Below are positions 17,185-26,184 of a DNA stretch of 64,000 nt, one piece after another (positions within the stretch are counted from its first letter, which is position 1; each line of letters starts with the position of its first letter). Origin of the DNA: an uncultured Kiloniellaceae bacterium (lineage in GTDB: Bacteria; Pseudomonadota; Alphaproteobacteria; Kiloniellales; Kiloniellaceae). The stretch covers positions 1-64,000 of the forward strand of contig CANMQP010000008.1 of NCBI GenBank assembly GCA_947500035.1. Reading direction: 5' to 3'. The notes below the pieces were generated by a model, which saw only the letters and a list, made by a program, of their open reading frames with translations, searched no databases and was not told where the DNA came from. Made by a program: the position numbers and the translations under genes.

Positions 17185-17522
17185 GCCAACACCTTATTTC
17201 AACGCAGGTCTTGATCGTATTTTGCCTGGTTTTAGGCAGGAGAGGTCTCGAAAGCGGGCCTATAGGCCCGGTGAGAGGGCTCGACGCCGCTAAAACCAGG
17301 CAAAATACGACCCATCCGGGACGTGGTCCCCAGGCGATAAGATTATGAGTTCTGGGAACCACGTTCTGGGAACCACGTTCTGGACAGCGTCGTGTCGCCC
17401 GTCTTTCAGCTATGGGATCACGATGCCCGGCGGATCTATGCGGCATCGCTCCACTCTTAACGCCTTGCCAGAAAACATAATTTTATCGTCGAGACCGTCA
17501 AGGAATAGGAGTTCCCAACCTA
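17182..17522. repeat. structured TIR repeat, copy 1
   Basis: The right terminal inverted repeat (17488-17522) is 32/35 identical to the left one of the copy at 48.7 kb; the left terminus is degraded and clear similarity begins at GGTCTTGA (17207). Inside, 17216-17235 and 17290-17309 form a perfect 20-bp stem, enclosing a smaller GGGCC TATA GGCCC hairpin; GATGCC (17422) and GGCATC (17441) form another. A 14-bp unit TCTGGGAACCACGT is tandemly doubled at 17351-17378. The element occupies essentially the whole gap between two convergent genes, and its end supplies the TAG stop of the minus-strand gene. No coding capacity is seen; a MITE or structured RNA is likely. Confidence 0.8.
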
Positions 17523-17903
17523 ACGCTGTTGAGTCGCAGGTGCCGTCTTGTCTTCTTGTGTAACAGATTGAGGTGGCGCCGCTTTTTGATCCATACCTGC
17601 CGAGAAGCAGATGAGATCGCCTTCACCTGCCATGAAACAGTTCAAACGACGGTCGATGCGCAACTCTCCGCGCTTAAAGGCCCGGGCACCATAAGCATGG
17701 TCCACGGACTGCGCATGGCTCAGGTCGTGATATGCCACTTTCAAGGGACTGCCGGATGCTGCGGGGAAAGGATTGGCGATCTTTGCGGCGGAAGACATCT
17801 GCGCCGCCAAATCCGCGGCACTGTAGGGCACGGAAGCAACCGCGGGGCCGGCGAGGCTTACGGCGAAAATCGTCGCCAGGGCAATGCGGGTTTTTCTAAG
17901 CAT
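17520..17903 (-). CDS. small exported protein of unknown function
   Basis: A 127-residue precursor starting at ATG 17903 (GGAGA 8 bases upstream), with signal peptide MLRKTRIALATIFAVSLAGPAVAS and a mature domain of about 100 residues carrying ADLAAQMSSAAKIANPFP, VDHAYGARAFKRGELRIDRR and two cysteines (LNCFMAG and LICFSAG) that could pair. The tail is Ala/Thr/Gln-rich. The frame is open to 18020 but the upstream part lacks a start with a ribosome site. Its TAG stop is the first three bases of the structured repeat. No family was recognised. Confidence 0.6.
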   Translation of the reverse strand: MLRKTRIALATIFAVSLAGPAVASVPYSAADLAAQMSSAAKIANPFPAASGSPLKVAYHDLSHAQSVDHAYGARAFKRGELRIDRRLNCFMAGEGDLICFSAGMDQKAAPPQSVTQEDKTAPATQQR

Positions 17904-18274
17904 TTGCGTTTCTCCCATCAAAGCCAGCTCGAGATTATCATTTGACCACCCGAGATCCGGCCCATTCTCACGCAAGTTGAATACCGCAGTTAAATTAACA
18001 AACGGATAACACTTCCCCAAATAGGGGAGCTGTATAAATCGAGTATTTTAAATAAATATGGGAGAACTCAGTCGATCATGAGCTGAATTCAGCACGCATA
18101 TTTGCTTGATATTGAGAAGACAGGCGGGAACCACACAGAAACAGCGGCGTAAAATCAAAGCCTCTGCCGATCCAGTCCAACCGCCGAACCAGCCGCATCA
18201 CACCCCTCAGTCACACCGAAACAGCAACCGGTGTCGAGAGGTGCCACGCCGCACCGCGTCGCCCAAAAAGAAGA
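17904..18274. other. intergenic stretch, nothing recognised
   Basis: About 370 bases between two minus-strand genes. It is A/T-rich at 17990-18060, where a promoter for the exported protein is expected. I see no supported gene or repeat. Confidence 0.3.
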
Positions 18275-18595
18275 CTAGACGTCAGGCTCGTCAATCATCG
18301 GCGCAAGCTTGCTGGTTTCAGCCTGCTGAAGCTTTTTCCATCCCTGCCCCGCAGCCACAAGGCACGTCGGGCCTTTCGGCGAAGACATGATCAGTGTCCA
18401 GGTTTTGCCGTCCCCGGTGGTAAGAATCTCGACCAGGCCGCCGTTATTCGTCACACCAATGGCAACCGGCGCCTCACTGTACTTAGAAGCAAGCGTCTTC
18501 AAAATCGCGTCGCGGTCATCGCACTGTTTTGCAGCAAGAGCCGGCGATGAAGCCATCATCAGACCGGCCACTAAAGGAAACACCATACGCATCAT
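18275..18595 (-). CDS. small exported protein, KYSEAPVA family (copy 2)
   Basis: A 106-residue precursor, paralogous to the gene at 11199-11510. The signal peptide ends near SSPALAA; the mature part has CDDRDAILKTLASKYSEAPVA, GGLVEILTTGDGKTWT, and CLVAAGQGW, so both cysteines and the TGDG..WT core are kept. GAGGAACAG precedes the double ATG. The C-terminal tail differs between copies (here KLAPMIDEPDV). The two genes are 7 kb apart on the same strand, so an ancient rather than tandem duplication is likely. Function unknown. Confidence 0.7.
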   Translation of the reverse strand: MMRMVFPLVAGLMMASSPALAAKQCDDRDAILKTLASKYSEAPVAIGVTNNGGLVEILTTGDGKTWTLIMSSPKGPTCLVAAGQGWKKLQQAETSKLAPMIDEPDV

Positions 18596-19906
18596 CTGTT
18601 CCTCTCATCAGTTCCTGACCGCAAACACCCCGACCGGCCATGTCACAAGAATGACAGACGAGCGTTAAGACTTTCTAAAATCCATGGTTAACAAGACGTT
18701 AAAGGCAGGTTTACGAGGCGATTTCCTTCCAGTTCTTCGCTTTCCGGGCCAGAATTAAGCTTGAAAAACAAAGGACAAAGCATATCCTTCGCATACATGC
18801 AAAAAAAATTCCGCCAATCACGACCCCACGAGTTTTCCCTCAGCGCAACACATCCCTTTGGTGGCAATAGGAATCAACGAAATGCCCCCCCCTACTCAAT
18901 CAAATTCCTGCCTTGAACAAGCTAAATTAAATCACTAATTGCACATAATTATCATTTCGATAGTCGCAATTTGCAAATTGCGTTGCATTTTGCAACAAAG
19001 TCCTGCGAAAGAGAACTTACTGATCTGCAATAACCTTCAGTAAGATAGCGAGGCTCTCAGCGACGCAATGCTCTCGGAACCACCCGATTCAGCCTGTTTT
19101 TTGTTGGATTCAGTACAAAAATATCCAGCATCAGCTCCCTACCCCTAAAACTGGCACAGCCCTTGCTACTACACGATGTGGCACTAGCCCTTAGAAGCAT
19201 GTTCGTTTGTGTTTCTAAGTCTATGGAAGTTACAGGGAAAACCAACTCAGCCGACAAGTGTAGTGACGGCGAAGTGGCCCGGGCATGTCCTGGGCCACTA
19301 TTTTATCCAAAAAGCGTTCACCTCGGCAGCGTCTTTTCGCAGGTTGTGAACCACAGGTAGTGACAACAACGGGATTGAGTCGGCGACCGTTTGACGATCG
19401 CAAAACCTTCCCACGCTGAAAGGAATGGCATTTGTTCCATCGCCCCGCGTCCATCGATGACTGTCGAAACTGTAACCGCCACCCCAGCATCTGCACCTGT
19501 TATCCGCTTTTGGCCCACGCCAAAACCAATGCGCGCCGCAAACCGGCAAACAAAAGGCCTTCCCGCCCGCGCGATCGCGCCGTCGGCCAGCAGCCTGCGC
19601 AGGCATTGCCGGCCCTTCCCAAAGGCCGCTGACCTCCGGCTTCCCGCTCAGTGGAAGGAAGATCGGCTGTTCGCAACCACTCCCGGCTCCCCCCAGAACG
19701 CGCCTTATCCATCTCCCTCGTCGATCGAGTCTCCGGGATTTTAGAGATTCAGCTGAGACCTTTTTTTGCGTGATCCTTCTTGACGGAGTCCGTTAAGAAC
19801 GCAAGTCTTCCTCAACAATCACTCTTCAGCAGCTGATCCGCATTATTTGTCGAATCAACGATAAACGATCAGAACCTGAACTTCTTGAAGCAGGAAGGCT
19901 TTAGCC
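18596..19906. other. 1.3-kb region without a supported gene
   Basis: This is the longest gene-free stretch in the window. It is A/T-rich from about 18690 to 19060 and then GC-rich with frames on both strands whose composition (Pro/Ser/Arg) is not protein-like. It holds a terminator-like hairpin at 19275-19305. A TTACTG/TAAGAT pair 18 bases apart near 19017-19046 could be a promoter, giving a possible small RNA of about 250 bases ending at that hairpin. The part at 19390-19745 may be a decayed gene. Confidence 0.35.
19275..19305 (+). terminator. orphan terminator-like hairpin
   Basis: TGGCCCGGG CATGT CCTGGGCCA forms a 9-bp stem with one mispair and is followed by CTATTTTAT. No plus-strand gene ends upstream within 2 kb, so it may end an unannotated small transcript. 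Confidence 0.5.
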
Positions 19907-20926
19907 TTGATCAAGACCCCAAGCGTTATTCTCTATGGCCGGAAGGCAGTCGGTAAAATCTCTCAATTGCGGGAGTTCCTGACGACGGACTGGAACGTCA
20001 TTGGCTGCGTCCCGGAGGAAACACCCGCGGCGCAACTTCGCGAGTGGGCTCTGGAAGCACGGGCTATGGTTAGTGGCCGACCGGACAGCACCCTGCCCCA
20101 ACTTCCGAAGCTCGAAGTTTTTCAGATCCCCTTTGCCGGCTACGATTGGATAACGCCCGACGAGTTGCCAGCAGGCTGCACCTTCTGCAACGCCTATGAG
20201 CATGAGCCGGCGATCGCCGAATACATTCTGCTTGCCATGCTGGAGTGGGAAATCGGGCTTTGCAAGGTGTCCAGTAGGTTTCGGGAGCAAAGCTGGCAGG
20301 GCCGGACGGCGGGCGCAGGCCCAACTCATGGCGAACTAAAGGGTAAGACCGTCGGCATCCTGGGTTATGGTCATATCGGCCGTGAAGTTGCGCGCCGCGC
20401 GTCAGCCTTTGGCATGCGTATCGCGGCGATTGCCAATTCATCCAAGCCTGTCCAAGACGGTATTGACTGGCTGGGCACGCAAAAGGATCTGGGGCGCCTT
20501 CTCAGCGAGAGCGATTATCTTGCGATCTGCTGCCCCTTGAACGAACAAACCCGCGATCTTATCAACGCCGAAGCCTTCGCGGCCATGAAATCCAACGCAG
20601 TGATCCTGAATGTTGCCCGCGGCCCGATCGTAAACGAAGAGGCTTTGTTCAACAGTCTGAAAAGAGGCTCTATCCGGGGCGCTGTTATTGACGTCTGGTA
20701 TCAATATCCAACACCCGACGACCCGTCGGTCGGCCCCTCGGCCTTCCCTTTTCACGAACTCGACAATGTCATCATGACGCCCCATAACTCCGGCTGGACC
20801 GAAGAGACGATTGAGCGCCGCTGGCGTTTCGTTGCCGCGAACCTGGACCGGCTCGCGCGCGGCGAACCGCTTCAAAATGCCGTCTTTACAGGTACAGGCC
20901 GCTTAGCGGCATCACAGAAAACCTGA
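19907..20926 (+). CDS. D-isomer-specific 2-hydroxyacid dehydrogenase family protein
   Basis: A 339-residue NAD(P)-dependent dehydrogenase: catalytic-domain N-terminus, dimerisation segment AEYILLAMLEWE, Rossmann motif GYGHIG (153-158), the conserved Arg238 in NVARGPIVNEEAL and His293 in MTPHNSG. The usual Glu of the catalytic Arg-Glu-His set is replaced in DVWYQYP (about 262-268), a variation I recall in one subgroup. It would interconvert a 2-keto acid and a D-2-hydroxyacid in the cytoplasm. TTG 19907 is preceded by AGGAAGG at 8 bases. It converges on the cyclase gene. Substrate unknown. Confidence 0.8.
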   Translation: MIKTPSVILYGRKAVGKISQLREFLTTDWNVIGCVPEETPAAQLREWALEARAMVSGRPDSTLPQLPKLEVFQIPFAGYDWITPDELPAGCTFCNAYEHEPAIAEYILLAMLEWEIGLCKVSSRFREQSWQGRTAGAGPTHGELKGKTVGILGYGHIGREVARRASAFGMRIAAIANSSKPVQDGIDWLGTQKDLGRLLSESDYLAICCPLNEQTRDLINAEAFAAMKSNAVILNVARGPIVNEEALFNSLKRGSIRGAVIDVWYQYPTPDDPSVGPSAFPFHELDNVIMTPHNSGWTEETIERRWRFVAANLDRLARGEPLQNAVFTGTGRLAASQKT

Positions 20927-20966
20927 TGCTTCAGCGCCAGGCGGACCATAGGATCGGATCTCGCGT

Positions 20967-22859
20967 CTACTCAGTGGCCGTGGTGGCCGGAAGCAGTCGG
21001 TAGACGCTGATCTCACGGACCCGCCCCTTCACCTGAAAACTTCCCGCTGCCTCGAAGACTCCATCGACATCCTCAGCCTGCGACACGACGGCATCCGAAG
21101 CTAAAATCGTCACATAGTCACCACGATCCAAGTCCTTCCCGAGCGCTTCGAGCCGCTGACCGGTATTCACCGTATCGCCAACGATCGTGTAGTTCATCCG
21201 GCCCGGCGCACCGATGTTACCTACGACAACAGGACCGGTATGAATGCCGATCCTGACCCGGATCGGCGTCTGCCGGTTCACCTCACGCTTGGCGTTCTCC
21301 GCTTCTACAGCGCGCACCATCTTGAGCGCCGCCCGGCAGGCCCGCACCGCGGTGTCTGCTTGCTCGTCGGGCGCACCCCAGAATGCCATCAGGCCATCGC
21401 CGATGAACTTATCGATCGTGCCGCCCTCAGAATCGACGCAGCCGCCCAGCAATGCAAAGTGCTCATTGAGAAGGCTCGCGATCTCTCCGGCGGGCAAACG
21501 TTCCGACTCCGCCGTGAAACCAACAATGTCGGTGAACATCACCGTCAGGATACGTTCTTGAGACTCCATACTGCTGGCATCCCCCGTTTGAATCAGGCGG
21601 GTTACCAGGGTCCGCGGCACGTAGGTTTCAAACCAGCGCAGGCCCGCGAGCATGGAATTGAACGCCAGGGCTTGCTCGTTCAACTCCCTCACACGGCTGC
21701 CGGGCAAGCTGCGAACATGCGACAGGTCCAACGCTCCGATCTGCGTCGCGCTCTTGGCCAGAAGGCTGATGGGCCGGGACAGCCTGCGACCGAGCCAGAC
21801 CGCCATCAAGGTGGCGAGGATCGCAATCCCCAGGCCGGCAACGGCGGCAAATCCCAAGCGTTCAAGCTCTGCGTCCGCGTCATCTGAGACCAACCAGGCG
21901 CCAATGGCCCAGGGCGGACTGCCGAACTCATTGATCCAGCGATAGATCGCGACATGTTCGACATCGCCGACTTCCATGACCACGACATTGACGCCGGCTT
22001 TCGCCGCGCGGTCGAAGAGTTCCGCGGGCTCGCCGGACCAGATGCCCTCCAGCACGATATCCCCGACACGCTGAAGAGAAACCACCGGATTGTCGATCGT
22101 CTGCTCGGGATGCGGCTGTGTGAGAAGCGGATGCGCGAGAACCCGGTCCCGGCCATAAAGAATAAAAGCATTGGTATCGAAAAGGTCGCCGACTTCGGTG
22201 ACAAACTTCGAAAGCTCCGGCAGAGAAACGCCGACGGCAAGAAATCCGACGTACTCGCCGTTTTTCCTGATCGGCTGCACGAGGTTCACATAGCTAATGC
22301 CAACCTCGGGTGCGAAGACGATGTCGTCCCAAAAGGGGCCCGTCGCCTTGCGCGCGCGCGCATCCTTGATTTGCGCGGTTTCACTTGCGTCTGTTTCAAT
22401 TTCAAGTACCTGTGCCGCTGCACCGGGGCTATCGTTCAGCACCACCAGTTGCCGAAAGTCAGAGTGCCAGTAGGACATCACCTCGATCTGAGGCGCAGCG
22501 GCGAGACTACCTGACAAAAGGTCCGTGAGACGTTGATGGTCGTTAGGGTCGACCTGCCCCGTTGCTATGCGCCGGCGGATGAATTCGACCTGTGCTTGAG
22601 CAGGACTGAGATAAGCACGCACGTCGCTTTCGATTGAACCAAGTATCAGCTCGGAACGGTCGTTCAGAAGATCGATGGTGTTTCGCTGGCTGGTCCACAG
22701 CCCGATAAAAAGCACCAACACAACCGCACTCAGTACGAGCACGGCCATGCTGCCGGCCAAAACCAGAGCAACCGGGAAAGTTGACGAAGGCTGCCGTCTC
22801 GGCGCCTCTCCGCCCATCATCTCACTGTCTTGCTCCACACCCTGGGTGCTGAGTGTCAT
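20967..22859 (-). CDS. membrane-bound class III adenylate/guanylate cyclase
   Basis: A 630-residue sensor cyclase: cytoplasmic N-tail, TM1 about 29-53, a large periplasmic double-Cache-like sensor (about 60-320, with PIRKNGEYVGFLAVGVSL), TM2 about 336-356, a HAMP-like stretch (RRLSRPISLLAKSATQIGALDL) and a C-terminal class III catalytic domain. Metal-binding Asp444 and Asp488, base-selecting Lys484 and Asp562, and Asn565/Arg569 are all present, predicting an active adenylate cyclase as a homodimer. The signal sensed is unknown. A cyclic-nucleotide-binding protein is encoded at 46.4-47.2 kb, a possible but unproven partner. Confidence 0.9.
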   Translation of the reverse strand: MTLSTQGVEQDSEMMGGEAPRRQPSSTFPVALVLAGSMAVLVLSAVVLVLFIGLWTSQRNTIDLLNDRSELILGSIESDVRAYLSPAQAQVEFIRRRIATGQVDPNDHQRLTDLLSGSLAAAPQIEVMSYWHSDFRQLVVLNDSPGAAAQVLEIETDASETAQIKDARARKATGPFWDDIVFAPEVGISYVNLVQPIRKNGEYVGFLAVGVSLPELSKFVTEVGDLFDTNAFILYGRDRVLAHPLLTQPHPEQTIDNPVVSLQRVGDIVLEGIWSGEPAELFDRAAKAGVNVVVMEVGDVEHVAIYRWINEFGSPPWAIGAWLVSDDADAELERLGFAAVAGLGIAILATLMAVWLGRRLSRPISLLAKSATQIGALDLSHVRSLPGSRVRELNEQALAFNSMLAGLRWFETYVPRTLVTRLIQTGDASSMESQERILTVMFTDIVGFTAESERLPAGEIASLLNEHFALLGGCVDSEGGTIDKFIGDGLMAFWGAPDEQADTAVRACRAALKMVRAVEAENAKREVNRQTPIRVRIGIHTGPVVVGNIGAPGRMNYTIVGDTVNTGQRLEALGKDLDRGDYVTILASDAVVSQAEDVDGVFEAAGSFQVKGRVREISVYRLLPATTATE

Positions 22860-23508
22860 ATGGTTTCAGATCTTTCCAGTTTTCGACAACGGGTGGCGCA
22901 TCACAGAACACTGTTTCGTCAGAGTTATGGCTCGGAAGACAAACAGATTCAGACAAAGATGTAAGGACCACCTTTAATTGTAACAGATGTCTCCTTTTTT
23001 TGACATCGAGGCGACGCCTCAACATCAACACTCTGCTTGCGCACGCTCCACGTCCCTTCGCCGCCAAAGTCTGCTGTAATTCGAAGTTGTTTTTCCGAAC
23101 CGCGTTTGTAATTCAGTCGCTTACAGCTCGCATTGCCTGTCATATGTGTATTTTCAAAATAAACAAACGGCATTCTTCTTTCATAGCGAGCAGGTGAAAT
23201 AAAGATCTAAATCGGATATTTGCCCCAGAGCCGATTGCTGTGCGCAGATCCATGGTCCTGAGGCAATGGGGATTTTTTTGGAGGGAAAGTGGAAACGGAC
23301 AATGGCCCAGGTCATGTCGAACCGGATGCTATGAGCCCAGACTCAATACCCAGCTGAACAATGCATAGAGAGGCCATTGCCGCTGATGTCGCGGCCAAGG
23401 TTGTCAGCCTCGGAAAGCGCTGAATCCCGGTCCACGCTGAACTTCTGGATGAAGCACTCAAGACCTAAAAAAGGGTCCTTTCTGCAACTGAACGGACATA
23501 AACGGCAA
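22860..23508. other. intergenic region, nothing recognised
   Basis: About 650 bases between the cyclase start and the phenylalanine hydroxylase stop, both on the minus strand. The first 300 bases are A/T-rich and should carry the cyclase promoter. No supported gene, hairpin with T-run, or repeat was found. Confidence 0.3.
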
Positions 23509-24381
23509 TTAACCGTGATAGCTTCCGTTGCCGCGACAGATCACCCGATCGCTCTGTAGGACCACACCGGGATCGAAATCCGGGCGACGATCCAATGCCT
23601 GATAGATCGGTGCGAAATCCTGTGCGGTCGCATTGAAAAGATTCTGGAAACTCTTAATCACAAAATAGGTCTCCTGAAAATCGTCGATGCGGTAGAGCGT
23701 CGACATCACCCTTTCGAGGTCAAAACCAATGCGGTTGGGGGAAGGTGATTCGAGGGCAAATATGCTCTCGCTCTTGGAAGAGACGATACCGGCGCCGTAA
23801 ATCCGCAAACCCTCGGCGGTCTCGATCAAACCGAATTCGACAGTGTACCAGTAGAGACGCGCCAGATACTGCAGGGCGCCCTTTCCCGAGGCACGCAGAC
23901 CACCCTTGCCGTAGGCTTGCATGTAGTCGGCAAAAACCGGATTGGCAAGCAACGGCACATGTCCAAAAACATCGTGAAAGAGATCGGGCTCTTCCAGATA
24001 ATCGAGTTGCGCACGATCCCGGATCCAGTGGGTTGCAGGAAAGCGTCGATTGGCGAGGTGATCAAAGAAAACCTCGTCCGGCACCAGTCCGGGAACCGCA
24101 ACGATCTTCCAGCCCGTGGCGTCCTTTAAGAGTTCGTTCAAGCGCGCAAAGTCGGGAATACCGTCCGCAGCGACGGAGAGGAAATCGAGCCCCTCCAGGA
24201 ATTCCGGCACAACCCGCCCGGGCAGGAGCGCGGCCTGACGCTCGAAGAGCTCACGCCAGATGGCGTGATCTTCATCGTTGTAGCTCTCCCAATTCTGATC
24301 GACCGTGAAGTCGGCCCTAACGCCGGATGAGCTCAGCGCACTCTCCGACTTGAGCGATGACGCATTCGGCAGTGGCAGCAT
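23509..24381 (-). CDS. phhA: phenylalanine 4-monooxygenase
   Basis: A 290-residue bacterial aromatic amino-acid hydroxylase that converts L-phenylalanine to tyrosine using Fe(II), O2 and a tetrahydropterin. The family core is intact: PATHWIRDRAQLDYLEEPDLFHDVFGHVPLL gives iron ligands His136 and His141, and Glu182 in YWYTVEFGL completes the triad. No regulatory ACT domain is present, as usual for bacterial enzymes. The gene lies 35 bases after the HPPD gene on the same strand, so the pair should be cotranscribed and feed phenylalanine through tyrosine and 4-hydroxyphenylpyruvate to homogentisate. Pterin dehydratase is not in this window. Confidence 0.95.
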   Translation of the reverse strand: MLPLPNASSLKSESALSSSGVRADFTVDQNWESYNDEDHAIWRELFERQAALLPGRVVPEFLEGLDFLSVAADGIPDFARLNELLKDATGWKIVAVPGLVPDEVFFDHLANRRFPATHWIRDRAQLDYLEEPDLFHDVFGHVPLLANPVFADYMQAYGKGGLRASGKGALQYLARLYWYTVEFGLIETAEGLRIYGAGIVSSKSESIFALESPSPNRIGFDLERVMSTLYRIDDFQETYFVIKSFQNLFNATAQDFAPIYQALDRRPDFDPGVVLQSDRVICRGNGSYHG

Positions 24382-24416
24382 GACGTCCTCCTGGCCGGTC
24401 AGTTCACGAATCAGGT

Positions 24417-25487
24417 CTATGCAACGTCCAGAACACCGCGCCGGATCTGATCCTGTTCGATCGAGTCGAACAGCGCCTTGAAATTGCCTTCGCCAAAACC
24501 TTCATCGCCTTTGCGCTGGATCAGCTCAAAAAACACCGGACCGATGACGGTCTTGGTGAAGATCTGCAGCAGACGGCCGCCATCTTCTGTGGGGGCGCCA
24601 TCGATCAGGATCCGATTGCTCTTCAAGCGCTCGACATCCTCGCCGTGATTTGGCAGGCGTTCGTCGATGTTCTCGTAATAGGTTTCGGGCACATCGCGCT
24701 GAAAATCGATGCCGCGCTCTGTCAAAGCTTCAACTGAAGCGTAAATATCGTCGGTTCCCAGCGCGATATGCTGGATGCCCTCGCCGTTGTACTGCTCCAG
24801 ATACTCGGCAATCTGCGACTTGTCGTCGGAGCTCTCGTTGATGGGGATGCGGATTTTACCGCAGGGCGAGGTCATGGCGCGGGACTTCAGGCCGGTCAGC
24901 TTGCCTTCGATGTCGAAGTAGCGGATTTCCTTGAAATTGAAGAGCCGCTCGTAAAAACCGCCCCACTCGTCCATGCGGCCCCGATGCACGTTGTGGGTCA
25001 GATGATCGATGTAGGTCAGTCCGGCGCCCTTGGGGTTCTGGTCGACACCTTTGATGGGAACGAAATCGACATCGTAGATCGAACCGTTCTCTCCATAGCG
25101 GTCGACAAGATAGATCAGAGAGTCGCCGATCCCCTTGATAGCAGGGATGTTCAACTCCATCGGACCGGCTTTGCTCTCTACGACCCAGCCACCCAGATGC
25201 TCCGCCCGCTTACAGGCTGCCGCGGCATCCTTGACGCGAAAGGCAATGGCACAAACCGAGGGGCCATGGAGTTGGCTGAAAGCGCGCGGGAAACCTTCCC
25301 GCTCCGCATTGATGATGAAATTGACGTCGCCCTGGCGATAGAGCGTTACGTCCTTTGAGCGATGACGGGCAACTGCGGTAAAACCGAAGGTTTCAAACAG
25401 CTCACCCAGCGCTTTCGGATCCGGCGAGGCATACTCAATGAATTCAAAACCGTCGGTCCCCATCGGGTTTTCCCAAACGTCGCTCAT
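24417..25487 (-). CDS. hppD: 4-hydroxyphenylpyruvate dioxygenase
   Basis: A 356-residue vicinal-oxygen-chelate enzyme that turns 4-hydroxyphenylpyruvate into homogentisate with Fe(II) and O2. Two glyoxalase-like modules are visible; iron ligands are His162 (DHLTHNV), His240 (GIQHIAL) and Glu321 (FFELIQR), and the C-terminal gating helix region [16 protein letters not shown] is present. ATG 25487 is taken as the start because GAGGAG lies just before it; the frame is open a further 90 bases. It is the first gene of the hppD-phhA pair and faces a divergent Lrp-type regulator. Homogentisate dioxygenase and later enzymes are not in the window. Confidence 0.95.
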   Translation of the reverse strand: MSDVWENPMGTDGFEFIEYASPDPKALGELFETFGFTAVARHRSKDVTLYRQGDVNFIINAEREGFPRAFSQLHGPSVCAIAFRVKDAAAACKRAEHLGGWVVESKAGPMELNIPAIKGIGDSLIYLVDRYGENGSIYDVDFVPIKGVDQNPKGAGLTYIDHLTHNVHRGRMDEWGGFYERLFNFKEIRYFDIEGKLTGLKSRAMTSPCGKIRIPINESSDDKSQIAEYLEQYNGEGIQHIALGTDDIYASVEALTERGIDFQRDVPETYYENIDERLPNHGEDVERLKSNRILIDGAPTEDGGRLLQIFTKTVIGPVFFELIQRKGDEGFGEGNFKALFDSIEQDQIRRGVLDVA

Positions 25488-25629
25488 CACTCTCTCCTCG
25501 ATTTGGCTGTGCGGCAGGTGCACCGCGTTACTTCGGCCATGCATCGCTCTTTCCTTTGGCACCTTTTGGATGCACACGGCGAAGCCTTGGCTATCCTATG
25601 ATTATGCCACCAAAAAGCGCACAAGATCC

Positions 25630-25659
25630 TTGCGAATTGCTGTAGGAAAACGCTATAAT
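25630..25659 (+). promoter_or_regulatory. likely sigma70 promoter of Lrp regulator
   Basis: TTGCGA (25630-25635) and TATAAT (25654-25659) are separated by 18 bases, about 40 bases before the regulator's ATG. The region is shared with the divergent hppD gene, so it probably also holds the regulator's binding sites. Confidence 0.55.
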
Positions 25660-25701
25660 TCGCACGAGTCTTGCATAAATTTTTACTTATATGGTGTTTT
25701 C

Positions 25702-26184
25702 ATGCATTTTGATGCCATGGACCTCAAAATACTTTCAAGCCTGCAGGCCAATGCCCGCCTCTCGAACGTGGAGCTCTCCGAACAGGTTCACCTTTCTGCA
25801 TCGCAGTGCTACCGGCGGCTCAAACGCATGGAAGACGCGGGCATCGTGCGCGGATATACAGCGGTCCTGGAGCCAGGCATCCTCGGTTTCGGCGTCATGG
25901 CCCATGTGAATGTCTCGCTTGAGAAGCACGGCGACAATCCGGTGCAGGCTTTCAGAACAGCGATTCACGAATACCCGGAGGTCTTGGAGTGCCAGGCTGT
26001 TTCGGGGGACGCCGACTACGTACTGCGGGTGGTCGCGCCTGATCTAAAAGCCTTCTCCGAATTTCTCATGCACCGGCTGTTGGCTCTACCCTTCATTGCC
26101 ACGGTTCGCTCCAGCATCTTTCTCGACGAACTGAAAAACACCACCGCCCTGCCCTTGCAAAATATTGCAGTAGACCGCCAGTGA
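25702..26184 (+). CDS. Lrp/AsnC family regulator next to hppD
   Basis: A 160-residue Lrp/AsnC protein: N-terminal winged helix-turn-helix (MDLKILSSLQANARLSNVELSEQVHLSASQCYRRLKRMEDAGIV) and C-terminal RAM/ligand-binding domain (GVMAHVNVSLEKHG, CQAVSGDADYVLRVVAPDL). Members sense amino acids and act as octamer-type assemblies. ATG 25702 begins the domain; the longer open frame upstream overlaps hppD in antisense and is not real. Divergent placement against hppD-phhA strongly suggests it controls phenylalanine/tyrosine catabolism, probably responding to an aromatic amino acid. It has a clear -10/-35 promoter. Confidence 0.9.
   Translation: MHFDAMDLKILSSLQANARLSNVELSEQVHLSASQCYRRLKRMEDAGIVRGYTAVLEPGILGFGVMAHVNVSLEKHGDNPVQAFRTAIHEYPEVLECQAVSGDADYVLRVVAPDLKAFSEFLMHRLLALPFIATVRSSIFLDELKNTTALPLQNIAVDRQ

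Noticed and set aside
19391-19744. A 117-codon plus-strand frame in the 1.3-kb gap
   Set aside because: Pro/Ser/Ala-rich with no recognisable fold or ribosome site; at most a decayed gene.
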